DNA from: Burkholderia sp. WP9
Lineage (GTDB): Bacteria; Pseudomonadota; Gammaproteobacteria; Burkholderiales; Burkholderiaceae
Assembly: GCF_900104795.1 (NCBI RefSeq)
Contig: NZ_FNTG01000005.1
Location: 1-64,000, forward strand
Reading direction: 5' to 3'
DNA length: 64,000 nucleotides
Part shown: positions 51,645 to 60,945 of the stretch, one piece after another
Numbering within the stretch: position 1 is the first letter of the stretch
How the letters are laid out: each line of letters opens with the position of its first letter
The notes under the pieces: generated by a model
Told to the model about the DNA's origin: nothing
Seen by the model: the letters and a program-made list of their open reading frames with translations, nothing else
Databases searched by the model: none
Program-made: the position numbers and the translations under genes

Positions 51645-52349
51645 CTATCCGCCACGCTCATTCGAGGCGGGTGCGCTCTTGAAATAGTCAGGAAACGGCC
51701 ACGATCTCATGAATTCTTCCGTCGAACCGGCAAAGCAGTTCCGGTCTGTGTGCCCCAGGCCGTTCACGTCGTGCGGCAGGGGGCCGGCGTTTCCGTCCGT
51801 GTACTGCCATAACACAAATTGCGGCCAGGTCTCCTCGGGAATGCCTATGGGCCGGTCCCGGTAGCGGGCATACCACAAGGGACAGTTCTTCAGGATCGGA
51901 TCCGCGCCATGCGGTTGAATCGCATCGCGCAGCATGTTCCCGCCGTAGATCATTGGCCATCGCCCGGTCCTCTTCCTAACCAGGGTCACGAACTCATGTG
52001 CCTGATCGAGCGACATGTCAGGCCCGCTGGTGCTCGGCTCGAAGTCCAGGCACAGCAGGGTTCTGTTGTTGTCAACGCCCGCGGCGTCCCACTCCACCGC
52101 GCCCAGGAAATTGTCAACTTGGGAAGCGACCGACCGCGCGCTGGAAAAGTGATACGCGCCCCAAAGCAAGCCCGCCTTTAGCGCCGCGTCCTTGCGCTCT
52201 TTGTACATTGGATCCTTGAACGTGGCACCTTCGCTGGCTTTATGAATGATTGCAGCGATCCCGGCCTTTTTCGCCTTGTCGGCGTCGAAATCATTGTCGT
52301 GATTAAGGTCGACGATCACGTCTATGGTTCCATCAACGGAAATCGGCAT
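51645..52349 (-). CDS. GH25-family lysozyme
   Basis: This 234-aa protein has the GH25 pattern: IDVIVDLNHDNDFDADKAKK, IAAIIHKASEGATFKDPMYK, LLWGAYHFSSA, CLDFEPS with the catalytic acid pair, and LWYARYRDRP and WQYTDG later. It hydrolyses glycan strands of peptidoglycan. No signal peptide is evident. It lies about 110 bp upstream (in minus-strand order) of the M15 peptidase gene, so the two probably act as a wall-degrading pair. Confidence 0.85.
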   Translation of the reverse strand: MPISVDGTIDVIVDLNHDNDFDADKAKKAGIAAIIHKASEGATFKDPMYKERKDAALKAGLLWGAYHFSSARSVASQVDNFLGAVEWDAAGVDNNRTLLCLDFEPSTSGPDMSLDQAHEFVTLVRKRTGRWPMIYGGNMLRDAIQPHGADPILKNCPLWYARYRDRPIGIPEETWPQFVLWQYTDGNAGPLPHDVNGLGHTDRNCFAGSTEEFMRSWPFPDYFKSAPASNERGG

Positions 52350-52555
52350 ATCAGCTCCTCAGGCTCATCTTTCATTAATCGAACTGCTGCACAGTACGCG
52401 CCCTGCACATACCGCATGGCAATTGCATTGCAAGCATCGCTTTCACGCATCACCATTGCCTATACCGGCACGACGCGATGCGGGATCTTCGAACCCCGCG
52501 TCAGCGTGATCGGCGGTAAATCGGAACTCTAGCTCGTTCCGGTGGCGTGACTCGT

Positions 52556-53110
52556 TCACGGCAGCATCCTCTGCCTCGCGACCTCGGCGCAAAACCTGGA
52601 CGCGATCTGCCGGTATCCCGCGGATGTCGGATGTATCTCGTTCAGCCAGTCAACGCTTTTCACCTTGGGGTCGGCGTCGGCGGGTCGCAGCGAACCGAGC
52701 GTCTTCACGACATGGAAGTTTTGCAATGGCATGTTGCGCACCAGAACAAAGAGGCGGTCGATCAACACCTTCGCGAGCACCTCCCAGTCTGCACGTGGCA
52801 CCTCATACATCAGCAGCAAGGGATATAGCCATGGTCCGAAACGCAGCCCCGCGCCGACGTCGCGCGGCATCGGATAATCGTAGGTATGCGTGATAATCGG
52901 CATATCGCGGTTGTTCTTGCTGGCCGCTCGCATGGAATCCAGCGGCACGAACCGCGCGCGCAGATGCGTTGCGAAAAGCGACCAGCCGTCTTCCGATATG
53001 TAATAGGCTCCGGCTTGCTGCCCCAAACATGATCTGCCCTCGAGTCGACGAGAAAGGTGGACGCGCGCATTCACAGGGGATCGATACACGACGAGTGTTC
53101 CAGGAAGAGG
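52556..53110 (-). pseudogene. SGNH/GDSL hydrolase-like remnant
   Basis: The C-terminal part is open and shows SVDWLNEIHPTSAGYRQIAS, which fits the Asp-x-x-His block of SGNH lipases/esterases, and ITHTYDYPMPRDVGAGLRFG upstream. The N-terminal Ser block is not found. Upstream of about 53,050 the similarity breaks into other frames, so the gene appears truncated or frameshifted. If translated from an internal start it would lack the nucleophile. Confidence 0.5.
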
Positions 53111-53131
53111 CGTGCACAAAAATCCAGTCAC

Positions 53132-53599
53132 GCTGGACCTCGTGCGGCCGTCTTTGGGAAACGCGTAATCTTCTCGTTTTTTTGCGCTGGTGCTTTCAAA
53201 AAGTAGTCGAAGAAATCGCTAATTGCTGTCAGGTATTCCCTAACAATCGGATGGCGTGCTGCGTCGGCTGGCGTACAGACAAATGCGGCTCTCGCGGAAC
53301 GACTAGTTAGTGCTGCGGCTCAGACGGTGCGTCAAAGGCCGTCACACGCCAAACACTATCGTTCTGGTCCGAATCGAGTGAACGTGCGATGACTAGTGAT
53401 CCCAATTAGATCAGATTGCGAAGCAGCGGCGCATATTAGTGCTCCTTGTGCAATGCCCTCTCATTGATCCGACTGGTATGTGGCTTAGCACACACTTTGG
53501 CACCAATTGCAGCTCCCGCGCTTGACGCATGACCTATATTCGCAACTGCCTAATGACCACTTAAGCCGGCCCTTGCCGAGCCACGAGTAGCGTGCGAGC
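53132..53599. other. Intergenic region between divergent parts of the cargo island
   Basis: These 468 bp hold no recognisable gene. They should contain the promoter of the sensor gene at 53600; TATATT occurs at 53532, but a convincing -35 partner at the right distance is missing. GC content is lower than in the flanks. Confidence 0.4.
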
Positions 53600-55768
53600 A
53601 TGAGCGTCGATATTGGCAGGCAGTCGGGGGACAACGTGACCCAAGCTGACGATCTGAAGTTCGCGATAGGCGCGCTGGAACTTCGTCGCGCGTGCGACCC
53701 CGGTCAATCGCCTGAAACGATGCTCGACAGGATATTGGAGATCCTGCGGGCCCCCGTCCCGTTCGACATCGCGACGTTCTCGGAATACGCGATTGAGCCG
53801 ACGGTCACACAGACTAGCAAGCCGGTGCTGGTGCTAGGCCGCTACGCCGTCGATGACGGCAAGCGCTTCAACTGGCCGGCGCGCTGGCTCAAGGTTCCGT
53901 CCACCATGATGGAGTGGATCGATGGAACCGAGCTGGCTGTCCCCGACATCAACGCATTCTTCAGAGAAAACCCATCGTTTCGGACGTTGCGCAACAATCC
54001 CGTCACTCGCGAATACCTTAACAGGGGTGCGCGCAGCTTCGTCGTTGCGGTGCTTAAGGAAAACGGGGGGACGGTGGTCAGCCTTACATTGGCGCGCAAA
54101 CGCGGAGAGCCCTTCACATCCGAAGACCAGCGCACATTGGACAAGCTCCTGGTGTCCGATACGCTAAGGCTCGTGCGTGCCGCCTACCAGGCGCAGGCCG
54201 CGCTTTTCCATCAGGAGATTCGCGATCTTTTCGCACAGCGCGCAGGACCCCTGGAGATCGCACAGAGTGCGGTGAAGCGTCTCTGCGAGCACTTCCGGTG
54301 GGACTATGCGGCTATCTTTCGCTTGGCGCACGCGCGGGAACGGTTCGAGTTGGTGCAACAATACAATGCAACGGACAAGAAACTTCTTGTGCGCGAAGAC
54401 TATACCCAGCCTATTGGCGCAGGCGTACTCGGCCGCGTCTACAAGACCGGCATGCCGGTTCGCGTCGAGAACACGCAAGGGCGCGACAAACATGGATATA
54501 TTCAGCTCGCGCCTGACGCCCACTCGTGTCTTTGCTACCCCATCCTGGTGGACCGTTCGGTCGAATGGATCCTTGATTTCGAGTCCAGCGAAGAGGGCGC
54601 CTTCCAGCACCCGGATGTGGCCGTGCTGGCCGAACTGATCAAGGAAGCGCAGAAGACCGTCGCACTATGGTTCGAGATGCGCCTCAACAAAGCCCTTATC
54701 GAAAATGTCGAGCAGGGGGTGATAGTAGTCGACAGGGCGAATCGCATTACGCGTCTGAACTCGCTGGCAAACCAACTTCTCGGCGTCCTGCCGGACAAGG
54801 AGTCCCGTATATCGCCCATACCCGCCGGCGTCCGCGGTATGTCGACCGGGTCTGTCCGGGGCGAGGATCTCAGCAGGTTCGGCGCTGATGAGGAGGCAAA
54901 GGCCATTCTTGCGTCGGGACACGTCGCGGAAAAGCCCCTTCGATTGCGCGGCGCGGACGGGCTCGAACGGCATGTCGTCGCGTCGTCGCGCGAAGCGGAG
55001 GACGCGTTCAATCGGCGGATATGGCGGCTGACCGACCCGAAGGGCTGGGACTGGGTGACCGCGCTGGAGTACATGCGCACGACGGTTCAAGGCGTTGCTC
55101 AGCAAACCCGGGGCCCACTTCTGCTTGCCAATGCGCTGGTCGCGAAGGCCCGCGGCCTGGCTGAAGACAATCCTGACCTGCAGAATCTGCTATCGAAAGC
55201 CCGGGCAAGCCTTTGCAAGACAGACATCACTTACGAACGACTCGTTGACGGCCTCGAGGTTGAGCGCACGCCAGTGGGCAATCCGGTCGCCGTCGATGTT
55301 AAAGCGGCGATTGACCGCTTCGTAGCCGATCTTCCGCTCTACGACAGCAATTCGATTGCCGTCACGCAGACTGACAGCGTTCCCGCAGCCTACGCAGATC
55401 CGGATCGCGTGCGCTTTGTGATCCATTCCACGCTCGGCTATATGCTTGCCATTCGCCTACCTTCCAGCAAGGTGTCGGTTGAAGTCGACGGCGGCCGCCG
55501 CCACGTTTCGGTGAAACTCTCGACGAGCATTCGCGGGGCTGCAGGCATCGCTGTTCTTCCTGCGGACGCGGACCGATTGACGCGCGCGAGGACCGACGCA
55601 CAGCAAGCGACGGTTCACGCGCTATCTGCGGTGCGCAGGATGATAGAGTGCAACGGCGGCACGCTGAAGGCGAGCCAGCGCGCCGATACACTGACTATCG
55701 CCTTCACCCTGCCTGTACCTTCGGTAGCGAAGTACAGGATGCGTGAAAAAGGAACGAGCAATGCCTGA
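53600..55768 (+). CDS. GAF/PAS sensor with degenerate histidine-kinase core (pseudokinase)
   Basis: This 722-aa soluble protein has two GAF-like domains (about 30-195 and 205-355) and a PAS-like segment (about 360-465, VEQGVIVVDRANRITRLNSL). It then has a region laid out like a DHp-ATPase module. The H-box equivalent reads VAQQTRGPL (about 499-507), where the phosphoacceptor His is Gln. The N-box region is ADPDRVRFVIHSTLGYMLAI, without the conserved Asn. Glycine-rich ATP-lid boxes are absent. It is therefore unlikely to be a kinase and probably signals by conformation. Its stop overlaps the start of the CHAT-protease gene by 8 bp. Confidence 0.75.
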   Translation: MSVDIGRQSGDNVTQADDLKFAIGALELRRACDPGQSPETMLDRILEILRAPVPFDIATFSEYAIEPTVTQTSKPVLVLGRYAVDDGKRFNWPARWLKVPSTMMEWIDGTELAVPDINAFFRENPSFRTLRNNPVTREYLNRGARSFVVAVLKENGGTVVSLTLARKRGEPFTSEDQRTLDKLLVSDTLRLVRAAYQAQAALFHQEIRDLFAQRAGPLEIAQSAVKRLCEHFRWDYAAIFRLAHARERFELVQQYNATDKKLLVREDYTQPIGAGVLGRVYKTGMPVRVENTQGRDKHGYIQLAPDAHSCLCYPILVDRSVEWILDFESSEEGAFQHPDVAVLAELIKEAQKTVALWFEMRLNKALIENVEQGVIVVDRANRITRLNSLANQLLGVLPDKESRISPIPAGVRGMSTGSVRGEDLSRFGADEEAKAILASGHVAEKPLRLRGADGLERHVVASSREAEDAFNRRIWRLTDPKGWDWVTALEYMRTTVQGVAQQTRGPLLLANALVAKARGLAEDNPDLQNLLSKARASLCKTDITYERLVDGLEVERTPVGNPVAVDVKAAIDRFVADLPLYDSNSIAVTQTDSVPAAYADPDRVRFVIHSTLGYMLAIRLPSSKVSVEVDGGRRHVSVKLSTSIRGAAGIAVLPADADRLTRARTDAQQATVHALSAVRRMIECNGGTLKASQRADTLTIAFTLPVPSVAKYRMREKGTSNA

Positions 55769-57344
55769 TCACTTGCTCGTCGCCGCGTCTGACCCGGAAT
55801 GGCTCACGGCGATCCAACTACTGCTCGAAGCGACGAAGGACGGGGAGGCGGCGCCGCGCCTGACCCTGTGCCGGGACGCTACCGAAGTCTTCGCAGCACT
55901 CGAAACGAAAGCGGACAGCCCGCCATCGGCCGCGATCATTTACGGCTTCCATGCCGGCACGTCGACGACGCACGAGCTTGCCGCACTGGGTTTTGGGGCA
56001 TGCGAACTAGCGATCGCCTTGCGCGCGAAGCGACGCTCGCTGCCCATTCTGTTCGCGGCCCCGGTGCGGCTCGATCTGCTGCAACGCTACGCCGCGGGCG
56101 TGGACGACGTGGAAGTGTTCGGCAACGAATCGATCGACGGGATTCGCGAGGCTCTGCGTAAGATGCGCAAGGTCATTCCGGACCCTCAGCCCTGGGCACA
56201 GGTCGACATCTTCATCCACGTGGAGTCCATCCGCGTGCGCGTAATGCTGGCAAACGGCGCTGTGCTGGCGGACGAGCCCGTTGCATCCGACATGCTGAGC
56301 TTCCTCAGGGCCGAGCAGCAAGAGTTCGGGCCACGCTGGGAACTCTACAAGTACGACGATCCCGAAGGCGAGGCGCGCGTGAATGACGGCTGGCCGCACC
56401 GATTGCTCAGTGTGGGCGAGCAGCTTCATCAGTTCCTTCTGAGCGAGCCGCAGCGTACGGCCATCGACACCTGCCTGCAGTGCGTAAAGAGCATGGACAA
56501 CATGCACTTTCGCATCGTCACCGACAGTGTCGAGTTTCCGGACGTGCCGTTCGAAGCGCTGCGCGACTGTGTGAGGCGCAAGTTCGTGCGCGACATGTCG
56601 CCGCTCGCGCGACGCATCCTCCTACGGCCGTCCCAGGCCACGGTAGCAGAGGATGACGCAACGTCGGTGCTAGCGGCGAAGAAGGCATTGACTGGACGTA
56701 CCCTCGTGATCGTGTCCAATCCGGGGCGCGGCACGCTGAGCGTGGGACGGCATACGTTCCGAAGGCAGGAAGCGCAGAGCTTCCGGCGGTTGCCGGACCT
56801 CGACGCGGAGCGCTCGGACATCAGCACGGCGCGGCTCGCGCGCGATCTGGAAGAGCCGGCGCAATGCGTCCTGAAAACAGGCGAGGACAGCATAGCCAGG
56901 CTCGAGGCAGCCGTCGGCGACGGGCCCTGGGACATCGTGCACTTTTGCGGACACAGCGTCCGCGCGGATGACGACGACGTCTTCCTGGTTTTGCCAGGAC
57001 AGGAACCTTTGGAACTGACGGGCCTGTCGATGGAACGCTTTGCACAGATCCTGCGCCGCGGTCGGGTCAATTTGCTCGTCCTTTCCTCTTGCGAAGGCGC
57101 GTCGTCGCAAAGCCTGTTCAGGGTCGCGCAGGAAGGCGTGCCGGCGACGGTCGGGTTTCGCTGGGAAGTCAAGTCGAAGGATGCAAGGGCGTTTTGCGGG
57201 CGCCTGCATGAGAAGCTCGCCAGCGGGGCACCGATCGGCAAGGCCTACCTCGATGCGCTGCACGTACTGACGCCCGACAACCCGGCGTTCCTTTCCGCCA
57301 TGTTGGTCGTGCAACAGGATGCCTGGGCGCACGCCGATATCTAA
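55761..57344 (+). CDS. Pseudoreceiver-CHAT caspase-like protease
   Basis: In this 527-aa protein, residues 1-135 look like a response-regulator receiver, but the phosphoacceptor strand reads AAIIYGFHAGT, without Asp. The C-terminal 200 residues form a CHAT (caspase-HetF) peptidase domain. His398 lies in WDIVHFCGHSVRADDDD and Cys444 in LLVLSSCEGASS, the usual dyad, followed by GVPATVGFRWEVKSKDARAF. The middle region (140-310) is unassigned. ATG 55761 follows AAGGAACG and overlaps the sensor stop. In known systems CHAT proteases act in defence or programmed death by cutting a partner protein. The next gene is the obvious candidate substrate. Confidence 0.8.
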   Translation: MPDHLLVAASDPEWLTAIQLLLEATKDGEAAPRLTLCRDATEVFAALETKADSPPSAAIIYGFHAGTSTTHELAALGFGACELAIALRAKRRSLPILFAAPVRLDLLQRYAAGVDDVEVFGNESIDGIREALRKMRKVIPDPQPWAQVDIFIHVESIRVRVMLANGAVLADEPVASDMLSFLRAEQQEFGPRWELYKYDDPEGEARVNDGWPHRLLSVGEQLHQFLLSEPQRTAIDTCLQCVKSMDNMHFRIVTDSVEFPDVPFEALRDCVRRKFVRDMSPLARRILLRPSQATVAEDDATSVLAAKKALTGRTLVIVSNPGRGTLSVGRHTFRRQEAQSFRRLPDLDAERSDISTARLARDLEEPAQCVLKTGEDSIARLEAAVGDGPWDIVHFCGHSVRADDDDVFLVLPGQEPLELTGLSMERFAQILRRGRVNLLVLSSCEGASSQSLFRVAQEGVPATVGFRWEVKSKDARAFCGRLHEKLASGAPIGKAYLDALHVLTPDNPAFLSAMLVVQQDAWAHADI

Positions 57345-57358
57345 ACGGGGGCAAAGAA

Positions 57359-58624
57359 ATGTTCGAACGGTTTTGGACAATGGTGGGCACGGTTCGACGC
57401 GCCGAGGTCATGCGCAAGGACGCGACGATGCTGCCGCCCGAACGGGTAATGGACGACCCGTTTCCGGATCTCGTGGACGGCAAGAAGTTCCAGTCCGGCG
57501 GATGCTACTTCGGCGTGAGCCTCGCAGGCCTGCATGTCGTCGAAGGGCGAAAGTTCGGCACGGAACGGCTCCCGCTATTCGTGAGTCTCGCGGAGTTCAC
57601 GCAGCGCGGCCAGGAGCGGATGATCCCATTCTCCGTCGGTCCCCGCGAGATCATCGACAAGTTGAAGAAGGCGGGCGAACTGGGTGACGCCGGCACGTCC
57701 ACGGGCTGGATCGAACTGCGTAACCTCCGCATGGTTCCGCCCACTCCCGTCGGCGTGGGCGATCTTTCGCTGTTTGTGGGGCTTTACAGCGTGCCGGGCA
57801 GCGACATCGTGCGTACGCTGCTCGACGTCGTCGGCGACCTGTCGAGAAGCGCCGGCGCGATCGTTCCATTGGCGGCGGTGAGCCCGGCTACGGATGTCGC
57901 GAAAGCAGTCTACGCAGGCTTCGGCTCTCTGGTCGGGGCCACTTCGTTGCAGGCACTGGCGCAGGCAGAGAACGGCCGTGCATTGCCCGGCACGGGCAGT
58001 GGCTATCTCGTGGTGGCTAATACCAAGGCCGGGACGTTGAGTGACGAAAGCATCTGCGTACGCGGCGGGAAGCTGTGCCGGGGCGATGCGATGGTCGTCG
58101 ACTTCGACTATTGTCTCGTGGCGATCGAACGCTACGCGAGCGTCCTCGAAGAGGCGACCGGCATCGCGCCTGATCTGTTCGCAAGCGAATGGCAGGACGT
58201 GTTGAAAGCGCTCGATAGCGGAGAGTCCGGAGCATCGAAGGCGCCCATGCGCAAGCTGCTCGCCGCCGTCCGTGGAACTCCTGCCCTGATCGACGCTGAT
58301 CGGGCGGCGGCAATGACCGCATATCTGCAGCGATACACCGAGGAGGTCACGCTGGCCGGGAAGATTCAGGAGCTTACCCGAGGGGCCAACGATCCATTGG
58401 TTTCCGCAGTGACGAGCGCGCTCGGCAGGAAGACAGAGAAGAATGAGGAGTTGCACAGGAATGTTTCGACGGCACTGAACTTGCTTGACGCGACACCCAC
58501 GACACCACGCGAGTTCAGGGAAAAGCCGCCCGTCATGTTGGCGGCTGACGCTCGCGCGGCACTGGGAGCGCTTGACGACACCGCGAATAGCGCCCTGGCT
58601 GACGTATTGCTACGTGCTGTCTAG
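57359..58624 (+). CDS. Unknown 421-aa protein, candidate CHAT-protease substrate or effector
   Basis: I do not recognise this protein. It begins MFERFWTMVGTVRRAEVMRK and has a region rich in beta pattern (GCYFGVSLAGLHVVEGRKFG). A central hydrophobic and Gly/Ala-rich segment follows (GDLSRSAGAIVPLAAVSPAT, AVYAGFGSLVGATSLQALAQ), then a helical C-terminal half. It starts 14 bp after the CHAT-protease stop on the same strand. The layout resembles gene pairs in which a caspase-like protease cleaves an adjacent effector, but no known effector domain is visible. Confidence 0.55.
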   Translation: MFERFWTMVGTVRRAEVMRKDATMLPPERVMDDPFPDLVDGKKFQSGGCYFGVSLAGLHVVEGRKFGTERLPLFVSLAEFTQRGQERMIPFSVGPREIIDKLKKAGELGDAGTSTGWIELRNLRMVPPTPVGVGDLSLFVGLYSVPGSDIVRTLLDVVGDLSRSAGAIVPLAAVSPATDVAKAVYAGFGSLVGATSLQALAQAENGRALPGTGSGYLVVANTKAGTLSDESICVRGGKLCRGDAMVVDFDYCLVAIERYASVLEEATGIAPDLFASEWQDVLKALDSGESGASKAPMRKLLAAVRGTPALIDADRAAAMTAYLQRYTEEVTLAGKIQELTRGANDPLVSAVTSALGRKTEKNEELHRNVSTALNLLDATPTTPREFREKPPVMLAADARAALGALDDTANSALADVLLRAV

Positions 58625-58760
58625 TTGCGTGCCCCTTCGAGTTGTGTGCCGTCGGATTCCTTGCGGAACGAGGCGTTAGCACACCGACGTCTTCACGGGC
58701 CGCTTTGTTTGTATTGACGGGTGGGCATGACCTACCCGATTAACTGACACGAGATGAGAG

Positions 58761-59429
58761 ATGGCGAAACTGCCTGGAGATGCCGAGCGCTTCTCAAAAC
58801 TCGCGGCCGGCTTTCAGAGCATCATCCTCTCCATCGCTGTAGTGGTCGGCGGTGCATGGACGATCTATACATTTTGGTCGCTGAACCAAGCGCAACTGGC
58901 GCAACTGCAAGCTCAACTGCAAAAACTTGATTTCGAGCAAAGACAGGCGGTACGTCCCGTGCTTCAGGTCGCAATAGAGGCGTCACTCCTCGATGCTACT
59001 GTCGACGACTACTTTTCGAACACGTTAGAACCGAAGCGTCAGCTCTTCATTCAGGCGAAAGTCAGCATTGCAAACGCCGGAAATCTTCCGACAATAATAG
59101 ACTTAGAAAAAAATAGTCTCCGCGTATCGCGAATAAACTCCGGTTCGAACAACGTGCCATTTCAAACCGGGCCGCGTTTCTTTGACGTCCTCGGCGCAGA
59201 GAATAAGATAAAGAACTTATTACTTGCGCCAGCCAACAAGACTGAGCTTCAATATCTTGTTGATGTTCAGCACCCTGGCATTCACACATTGGAATTCCAG
59301 ATACCCTTGGACCCGGCTAGCTATGCCGGAATGAAGGACAAAGCTGCGGCTGCAACCGGTCCGCCTGCGACTGTTCGTGCTGTCACTTTCGTATACGTCT
59401 CGCCGCAATTTTTTTTGAAGCGCGATTAG
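58761..59429 (+). CDS. Membrane-anchored coiled-coil hypothetical protein
   Basis: This 222-aa protein has one N-terminal membrane helix (FQSIILSIAVVVGGAWTIYT), a short coiled coil rich in Gln (LNQAQLAQLQAQLQKLDFEQ) and a beta-rich remainder. The AT content is higher than in the neighbouring genes. It lies 136 bp after the 421-aa gene on the same strand and may be the fourth member of the cassette or an independent gene. Unrecognised. Confidence 0.55.
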   Translation: MAKLPGDAERFSKLAAGFQSIILSIAVVVGGAWTIYTFWSLNQAQLAQLQAQLQKLDFEQRQAVRPVLQVAIEASLLDATVDDYFSNTLEPKRQLFIQAKVSIANAGNLPTIIDLEKNSLRVSRINSGSNNVPFQTGPRFFDVLGAENKIKNLLLAPANKTELQYLVDVQHPGIHTLEFQIPLDPASYAGMKDKAAAATGPPATVRAVTFVYVSPQFFLKRD

Positions 59430-59700
59430 TCAAAGCTTCCCAGTATCAAGATGTCCTGCCGATCATATATACGGGCCTCCCGATCTGCACGCGAAAACAG
59501 TCTCGGAATGCGGCGATAGAAAGGTTTTTCGGCACGCTTAAAGCCAGTGAAATAGGCACTGGATTGAACCGCGAACCCGCAAGGCACAGTGAGAAATACG
59601 GTAAGCGTGAAGCGATGCCGTCCGGCCAGCCTTTGTGCTGGCCCGAATGACCGTTGGTCCTTCAAAGCCGTCGTCGGGGAAGGCTTGGGTCGAACGGCAG
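59426..59700 (-). pseudogene. C-terminal fragment of an unidentified gene
   Basis: The minus strand reads FLTVPCGFAVQSSAYFTGFK, RAEKPFYRRIPRLFSRADRE and ARIYDRQDILILGSFD to a stop at 59426. It faces the preceding gene tail to tail. Its upstream part ends at the IS30 insertion, so the gene was probably cut by it. No family was recognised. Confidence 0.3.
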
Positions 59701-59713
59701 CATTGGGTGGCGC

Positions 59714-60945
59714 ATTCAACCGGTGGATGCAACACACTGAAGACTGCGTAAGCAGCAGGAGTGTTGCAAATGAAACAGCGACGCCGGATTTATTACAGCG
59801 AGACGCAGAAGGCGCTGATGTGGGAGCGTTGGCGCAAGGGCGAGTCGTTGCAGAAAATTGCCCAGCTTTTTGATCGGAACCACTCGTCAGTTCAAGGGAT
59901 TCTTGCTGAAACAGGCGGTATCCAGCCACCACAAAGGCACCGATCGAGGTTGGCGTTGACGCTGGAGGAGCGCGAAGAGATCTCGCGAGGGCTCGTGGCT
60001 GATGATTCGATCCAGTCCATTGCGAAGCGACTTTCGCGTGCGCCTTCCACTATCTGTCGGGAGATCAAACGTAACAGCGGACCGACCGGCTATCGGGCAA
60101 GCCACGCCGATGAACTCGCATGGGATCGCGCGCAGCGCCCCAAAGTCTGTAAACTGGTTCGGTACCGGAAGCTGGCGCACATCGTCGCCGGCAAGCTCCA
60201 GTTGCAGTGGTCACCGCAGCAGATTGCCGGATGGCTCAGGCGGGCGTATCCAGACGACGAGGACTACAACGTGTCTCACGAGACCATCTATCGCAGTCTC
60301 TTCATACAGGCCCGAGGTGCCCTGAAGAAGGAGTTGCTGGAGCACCTGCGGCGTACCCGAGCCATGCGGCGTTCCCGACATCACACGCAAAAGACCGACG
60401 ATCATGGCAGGATAAAGGACACCGTATCGATCAGTGAACGCCCCGCGAGCGTTGAAGATCGTGCAGTACCGGGCCACTGGGAAGGTCATCTGCTGTGCGG
60501 TAGCGGCAGCAGCCAGATCGCGACGCTCGTCGAGCGCCAGACGCGTTACGTTATGCTGGTCAGGATAGCGAGCAAGGATAGCGAGCAAGGATAGCGAAAC
60601 GGTCGCCAATGCACTCATCAAACACGCTTCAAAACTGCCGCAGGAGCTCTACAAGTCGCTGACATGGGATCGGGGAACAGAGATGGCCGCACACAAACGC
60701 TTTACCGTGGCTACCGACATACAGGTCTACTTCTGCGATCCCCAGCATCCATGGCAGCGCGGATCAAATGAAAACACGAACGGGCTGTTAAGACAGTACT
60801 TTCCTAAAGGCACCGATCTGTCCGTGTATTCGCAGGTCAAACTCAACGCTGTGGCCAGGCGATTGAACGAGCGTCCAAGAAAGACGTTGGGCTACGAGAC
60901 ACCCGCCGAACGATTCCAGCAAACTATTGCATCCACCGGTTGAAT
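59714..60945 (+). mobile_element. IS30-family insertion sequence
   Basis: The element is bounded by perfect 19-bp inverted repeats, ATTCAACCGGTGGATGCAA at 59714-59732 and its complement at 60927-60945. It holds a single IS30-type transposase gene, which is frameshifted. A 2-3-bp target duplication cannot be confirmed from the flanks. Confidence 0.85.
59770..60943 (+). pseudogene. IS30-family transposase, frameshifted by a 13-bp tandem duplication
   Basis: The first frame has the IS30 N-terminal HTHs (RIYYSETQKALMWERWRKGE, DSIQSIAKRLSRAPSTICRE) and the start of the DDE core (VPGHWEGHLLCG), then runs to a stop at 60594. The rest is in another frame from 60599 (SLTWDRGTEMAAHKRFTV, PWQRGSNENTNGLLRQYFPK). 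The cause is an exact duplication of GATAGCGAGCAAG at 60564-60576 and 60577-60589. One copy alone restores RIASKDSETVANAL. The transposase is therefore broken by a single slippage event. Confidence 0.85.

Noticed and set aside
53488..53506. Possible sigma54 promoter TTTGGCACCAATTGCAG before the sensor gene
   Set aside because: The GG-to-GC spacing is 8 nt instead of 10, so it does not meet the -24/-12 rule.
57359..58624. 421-aa gene considered as a bacterial gasdermin
   Set aside because: It is longer than typical bacterial gasdermins and no N-terminal gasdermin pattern could be recognised; kept as unknown candidate substrate.
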